Assembly (NCBI GenBank): GCA_020632915.1
Contig: JACKEP010000025.1
Span: 1 to 64,000 of the forward strand
Length of the DNA: 64,000 nt
Reading direction: 5' to 3'
From: Alphaproteobacteria bacterium
Lineage (GTDB): Bacteria > Myxococcota_A > UBA796 > GCA-2862545
Shown: piece after piece, positions 61,103 through 64,000 of the stretch
Layout: each line of letters starts with the position of its first letter
Numbering within the stretch: the stretch's first letter is position 1
The notes under the pieces: model-generated
The model's input: only the letters and a program-made list of their open reading frames with translations
What the model was told of the DNA's origin: nothing
Databases searched by the model: none
Program-made: the position numbers and the translations under genes

Positions 61103-62161
61103 ATGTTTCCCTCTCGCTCCGACAGTTGCCTACTCCCCGCAGTGGTCGCGGTCGCGGCAGCGTGCAGCCCGGTCGGCATGGATGGGGATGGCGGTACGGC
61201 GTGGGGTGGTGGTTGGTTGGGAGCGAGTGTTTCGGGTGAGCATGACCCGGTTGAAGACAGTGTCGAGACAGCGGATACCGGGGGTCGGGGTGGCGGGTTC
61301 GATGCGGTTGCGCTGGCGACGCGCCAGCCACCCTTGGTTCATTTGGACTACGACGTGGCCTGTGCCCTCGAAGAAGAGGGCAAGCCGTTCTGTTGGGGGT
61401 CCCAGAACTACTTGTACAGAGATCTTCCTTCGGGGCCGTTTTCGATCATTTGCAATATTGGTGGCGCAGCGATGGCGGTGAACGTCGGAACCTCCAAGAT
61501 CGAAGCGCTTGTGCAGGATTCGTTCAATCCTGGAGCTTGGTATCTCAATGCACGGCCCGAGTCCTGGATTGACTTCGACTGCGGTACAATATCGTGGACG
61601 ATAGGCGCCGGGGCTTGCGCCATCGACACGAACGGCGTTGTACACTGCGAACAGATGGGGAGGGGTGACCCTCCCACGCAGGCAGGATTCTACAAGGTGT
61701 CCTTGGAGGCCGAATCGGCTTGCGCTGTCCACCGTTCGGATGGACTGTTTTGTTGGGGGGACGACCGACGACTGGGAACTTTCGACACTGCGCCTCCCCC
61801 TGCGGTCGATGTAGATGTTGGTTCGGGAGCGGTGTGCATAATCACTCCGGACCGACTCGTTCAATGTTCCGGTGTCTCGTCTGCCATCGTGGATGGTATT
61901 CCCGAAGACCTAACAGATGTTTGGCATGTGTCGGTCGGCTCCTCAGATGCCTGCGCCGTACGCCTGTCAGGAGACTTGGTGTGTTGGGGTCGGCCTGGCT
62001 CGAACCCTGACAGGAGCGTCGTTCTTGGGGCACCGGACGGTCACGATTTTGTGTATGTGGACGTGGCGTTTGGTCGGGCGTGTGCGAGCAGGGCGGACGG
62101 CTCGGTGGTTTGCTGGGGTGAGCCCATGGGGCGGTTGCTCAGCCCGCCTGCGCCCCCGTAG
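61103..62161 (+). CDS. RCC1-repeat-like lipoprotein, low GC, probably horizontally acquired
   Basis: Residues 1-21 (FPSRSDSCLLPAVVAVAAAC) form a lipoprotein signal (lipobox AAAC), then an acidic linker. The body has repeated RCC1/BNR-like units ending in C-x-W-G or similar: VACALEEEGKPFCWGS, GACAIDTNGVVHCEQ, SACAVHRSDGLFCWGDD, AVCIITPDRLVQC, DACAVRLSGDLVCWGRP, RACASRADGSVVCWGEP. Six Cys-flanked repeats suggest a seven-bladed propeller with disulfides. The gene has noticeably lower GC and AT-ending codons, unlike all others here except part of the island. 352 residues. It is flanked by the 95-bp direct repeats. Confidence 0.82.
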   Translation: MFPSRSDSCLLPAVVAVAAACSPVGMDGDGGTAWGGGWLGASVSGEHDPVEDSVETADTGGRGGGFDAVALATRQPPLVHLDYDVACALEEEGKPFCWGSQNYLYRDLPSGPFSIICNIGGAAMAVNVGTSKIEALVQDSFNPGAWYLNARPESWIDFDCGTISWTIGAGACAIDTNGVVHCEQMGRGDPPTQAGFYKVSLEAESACAVHRSDGLFCWGDDRRLGTFDTAPPPAVDVDVGSGAVCIITPDRLVQCSGVSSAIVDGIPEDLTDVWHVSVGSSDACAVRLSGDLVCWGRPGSNPDRSVVLGAPDGHDFVYVDVAFGRACASRADGSVVCWGEPMGRLLSPPAPP

Positions 62162-62200
62162 TCCGCGATCGACGTCCTCTGCGCCGCAGTCACCGAAGAC

Positions 62201-62295
62201 GACACTGACGGGCACGGGGTGAGGCGGTGGTGTGCGCGCGTGGCGGGGCGCGGCGTGCGCGCGTGCGGAAAGGACATTGCCGGGGCCGGCGAGCG
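62201..62295. repeat. Direct repeat, copy 2
   Basis: Second copy of the 95-bp repeat at 60621. Similarity stops exactly where the IS4-family element begins (62296), so the IS inserted at the repeat's edge. Confidence 0.75.
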
Positions 62296-62412
62296 CTTCC
62301 GTGTTCGGCCAAGCACGCATGATGGCGCTCGAACCGTCACCCCAGCGAGATCGACAGGGGCCATGGGACCGGTGATCAGGAGGTTGCCGCCAACCATCAC
62401 ACCGGGAGACCC

Positions 62413-63711
62413 ATGGCCCGCCCTGACCGTAGCCTCGTCGACGTCCTCCTGGCCAACCTCGACCGCCCGGAGGAGGTCCGCGATAAGGCGCGCGCCCTCG
62501 GCGTGGTGCGCCGGCAGGGCAAGATCGACGCCTACGCGCTGCTTGTCGTGGTCGTGCTCGGCATCGCCACCCGGGGCCCCACCGCCATCGCGCAGCTCGG
62601 GCACGTGCTGGCCACAGTCACCGGTGTCAGGCTGGCCCGCTCGTCGTTCTGGGATCGGTTCACCGTGCCGTTCGCGGAGCTCGTGCGGTGGCTGCTCGAC
62701 GACATCGTCCACCAAGCGCGCGCCGAGCCCCACCAGCCTCCGGGCGTCCTGGCGGGGTTCCGGGACGTGATCGCCGTCGACGCCACGGTGGTGAAGCTGC
62801 ACGACGCGCTCGCCTCGACCTGGCGCGGGACGCGGCGCAACTCCTCCAAGGCGGCGCTGAAGGTCCACGCCTGGGTGCGCGCGTTCACCGGCGAGCTCCT
62901 GAAGTACCGGATCACCGCCGACGCACACGGGGATGGGCGCGCCTTCGGCATCGACCACGCGCTCCGGGGTTGCCTCGTGCTGCTCGACAAGGGCTACTCC
63001 TCGCCGAGCCTGTGGCGCCGCATCGGCAGCGTCGGCGGCTACGTTCTCACGCGCCTGCCGCTCGACCGGAACCCGATGATCGTGGCCGAGAACCGCCGCC
63101 ACCGGGGCCGGGCCCGCAAGGCGGTCGGCAGGCCGCTCCGGGACGCGCTCGAGGGGCTCCAGCGGCGGCTCCTCGACGTCGACGGCGCGTTCCGCTGCCA
63201 CGTCCGCCGCTACGGCCGTGACAAGGGCAGGTTCGTCACCGAGACCTTCCGCGTCGTCGCCGTGCGCCGCAGGAACGGGACTTACGAGGTCTTCGTGACC
63301 AACGCGCCGCCCGAGCTGCTGCCCGCGGACGCGGTCGCCGCTACCTACCGCCTCCGCTGGGAGGTGGAGACCTTCTTCAAGACCTCGAAGTCCGGCTCCG
63401 CCCTCGACGAGCTGCCGAGCCAGAAGCCGGAGATCGTGCTCGCACTGGTGTACGCGTCGCTGCTGCGGGCGACGGCGGCGATGCAGGCTCTGGCGCGGTT
63501 CCGGCGCGAGGTCGCCGACCGGATCGGCAAGCTTGTGAACCCCGGACAGTGGGTCAAGTGGTGGAACCGCCAGCTGAACGCGCTGACGCACCAGTTGGTC
63601 GGTCCGAGCGCGGCTCTCGCCGAGCTGGAGCTCGCGAGGATGCTGGCGGACCCGCACGTCGCGCGGGTGACGAACAGAGAGAGGTTCCGCGCTGTCGGAT
63701 ATTCGGCGTAA
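62413..63711 (+). CDS. IS4-family DDE transposase
   Basis: The DDE triad is present: Asp123 in VIAVDATVVKLH, Asp192 in VLLDKGYSS and Glu319 in the Y-(2)-R-(3)-E-(6)-K signature (TYRLRWEVETFFKTSK). That signature is diagnostic of the IS4 family. The N-terminal region (about 1-115) is helical (KIDAYALLVVVVLGI). At 432 residues it has the normal length with no frameshift, so the enzyme may be active. GGGAG 4 nt before the ATG supports the start. Cut-and-paste transposition is the known family activity. Confidence 0.93.
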   Translation: MARPDRSLVDVLLANLDRPEEVRDKARALGVVRRQGKIDAYALLVVVVLGIATRGPTAIAQLGHVLATVTGVRLARSSFWDRFTVPFAELVRWLLDDIVHQARAEPHQPPGVLAGFRDVIAVDATVVKLHDALASTWRGTRRNSSKAALKVHAWVRAFTGELLKYRITADAHGDGRAFGIDHALRGCLVLLDKGYSSPSLWRRIGSVGGYVLTRLPLDRNPMIVAENRRHRGRARKAVGRPLRDALEGLQRRLLDVDGAFRCHVRRYGRDKGRFVTETFRVVAVRRRNGTYEVFVTNAPPELLPADAVAATYRLRWEVETFFKTSKSGSALDELPSQKPEIVLALVYASLLRATAAMQALARFRREVADRIGKLVNPGQWVKWWNRQLNALTHQLVGPSAALAELELARMLADPHVARVTNRERFRAVGYSA

Positions 63712-63725
63712 GATGTTCAATATCC
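63697..63725 (+). terminator. Inverted repeat overlapping the transposase stop
   Basis: GGATATT and AATATCC flank a 15-nt loop that contains the TAA stop. The AT-rich stem differs from the rest of the window and may reduce read-through from or into the element. Confidence 0.4.
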
Positions 63726-63734
63726 CATATCTGA

Positions 63735-64000
63735 TCACGGAAGGGGCGCCGCGTCGTGGACCTCCCGAAGCAGGGTCCCCCAGCGGTCGCTGCCGCTGTC
63801 CAGCTGGACCTCGCGGTCGTCGCCATCGACGCGAAACCACTGACCCTCCCGCCGAATGTACGGGTGGAACCCGAGCGACCCGAACACGATCGGGGCGCCG
63901 GTCTCGGCGACGGCGAGGGCGTGGTGGCCCTGGAACGACTGCCGCCGTCGACGCTGCGTCAGCCCGTTCCGCCAGGTCTCGCCCGACACGACGAACTCCG
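63735..64000 (-). pseudogene. Gene fragment truncated by the IS element; 5' end outside window
   Basis: An open frame enters from the right edge (EFVVSGETWRNGLTQRRRRQSFQGHHALAVAETGAPIVFGSLGFHPYIRR...) and ends with LP and TGA, whose bases belong to the IS right inverted repeat. The normal C-terminus is therefore lost. The translation is Arg-rich then beta-rich, without a motif I recognise. Codon use resembles the chromosome, so it was a real gene. An internal GTG at 63989 could be a start, but the frame continues upstream beyond the window. Confidence 0.5.

Larger units (their letters stand above)
62296..63743 (+). mobile_element. IS4-family insertion sequence
   Basis: A 1448-bp element containing one transposase gene, with imperfect terminal inverted repeats CTTCCGTGTTC (62296-62306) and CTTCCGTGATC (read from 63743 leftwards), matching at 10 of 11 positions. 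The size suits an IS4-type element with a 432-residue transposase. No clear target duplication: the ten bases on each side differ. The right end supplies the stop codon of the truncated neighbour. Confidence 0.65.

Overview
This is a very GC-rich (roughly 72-74 %) bacterial chromosome segment with no ribosomal operon, tRNA or CRISPR array that I can see. The genes suggest a Gram-negative of the Myxococcota / former Deltaproteobacteria type. There are about 13 lipoproteins in 64 kb, many with an Asp/Thr-rich linker after the lipidated Cys. Other pointers are sigma-54 control, Asp-rich calcium-binding repeats, a caspase-like CHAT protein and GTG starts behind GGAGG ribosome binding sites. The taxonomic call is an inference; no marker gene here settles it except leuS, which could be used for placement.

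Layout. 1-2.6 kb: a sulfur-transfer pair (rhodanese; a TusA-TusA-TusA-like-DsrE2 fusion) and a zinc-ribbon/pseudo-receiver protein. 2.9-6.3 kb: a shikimate-kinase-like protein without a P-loop, a DsbA/HCCA-isomerase-like protein and a GMC oxidoreductase. 6.3-12.5 kb: a 2069-residue lipoprotein of 19 Ig-like units ending in a fibrinogen-like domain. 13-15 kb: an M61 peptidase. 15.0-16.7 kb: a long stretch with no convincing gene. 16.7-23.6 kb: sulfatase, methyltransferase, PDZ-like, hemerythrin and OmpA-like genes and a glycine-rich lipoprotein. 23.7-26.3 kb: leuS. 26.4-38.2 kb: envelope proteins, including an ExbD-like lipoprotein, an alpha/beta hydrolase, an expansin-like lipoprotein, a diheme cytochrome c and an amidohydrolase lipoprotein. 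38.2-45.5 kb: a three-gene minus-strand operon facing a three-gene plus-strand operon led by a CHAT protease-like protein. 45.5-50.6 kb: an NfeD-flotillin operon divergent from a sigma-54 activator. 50.7-60.1 kb: propeller and repeat surface proteins, an M50 protease with helical repeats, and an FHA protein. 60.1-64 kb: a mobile island with an IS91-family remnant, a direct repeat flanking a low-GC RCC1-like gene, and an IS4-family element that truncates the last gene.

The most interesting unit is at 47.3-50.6 kb. A PspF-like AAA+ activator with a degenerate receiver domain is transcribed away from nfeD-flotillin. The 135 bp between them holds a correctly spaced -24/-12 sigma-54 promoter reading into nfeD and two matching 17-bp palindromes exactly 21 bp apart, centred about 76 and 97 bp upstream of the predicted start. 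The second palindrome abuts the activator's own ATG. This has the architecture of pspF-pspA but with flotillin/NfeD as the effector, which suggests an envelope-stress system.

Most other genes build or remodel the cell surface. The majority seem to be transcribed singly or in short operons from an isolated TA(C/G)NNT hexamer 18-41 nt before the start codon. I found this hexamer, with no obvious -35, in front of at least 14 genes on both strands.
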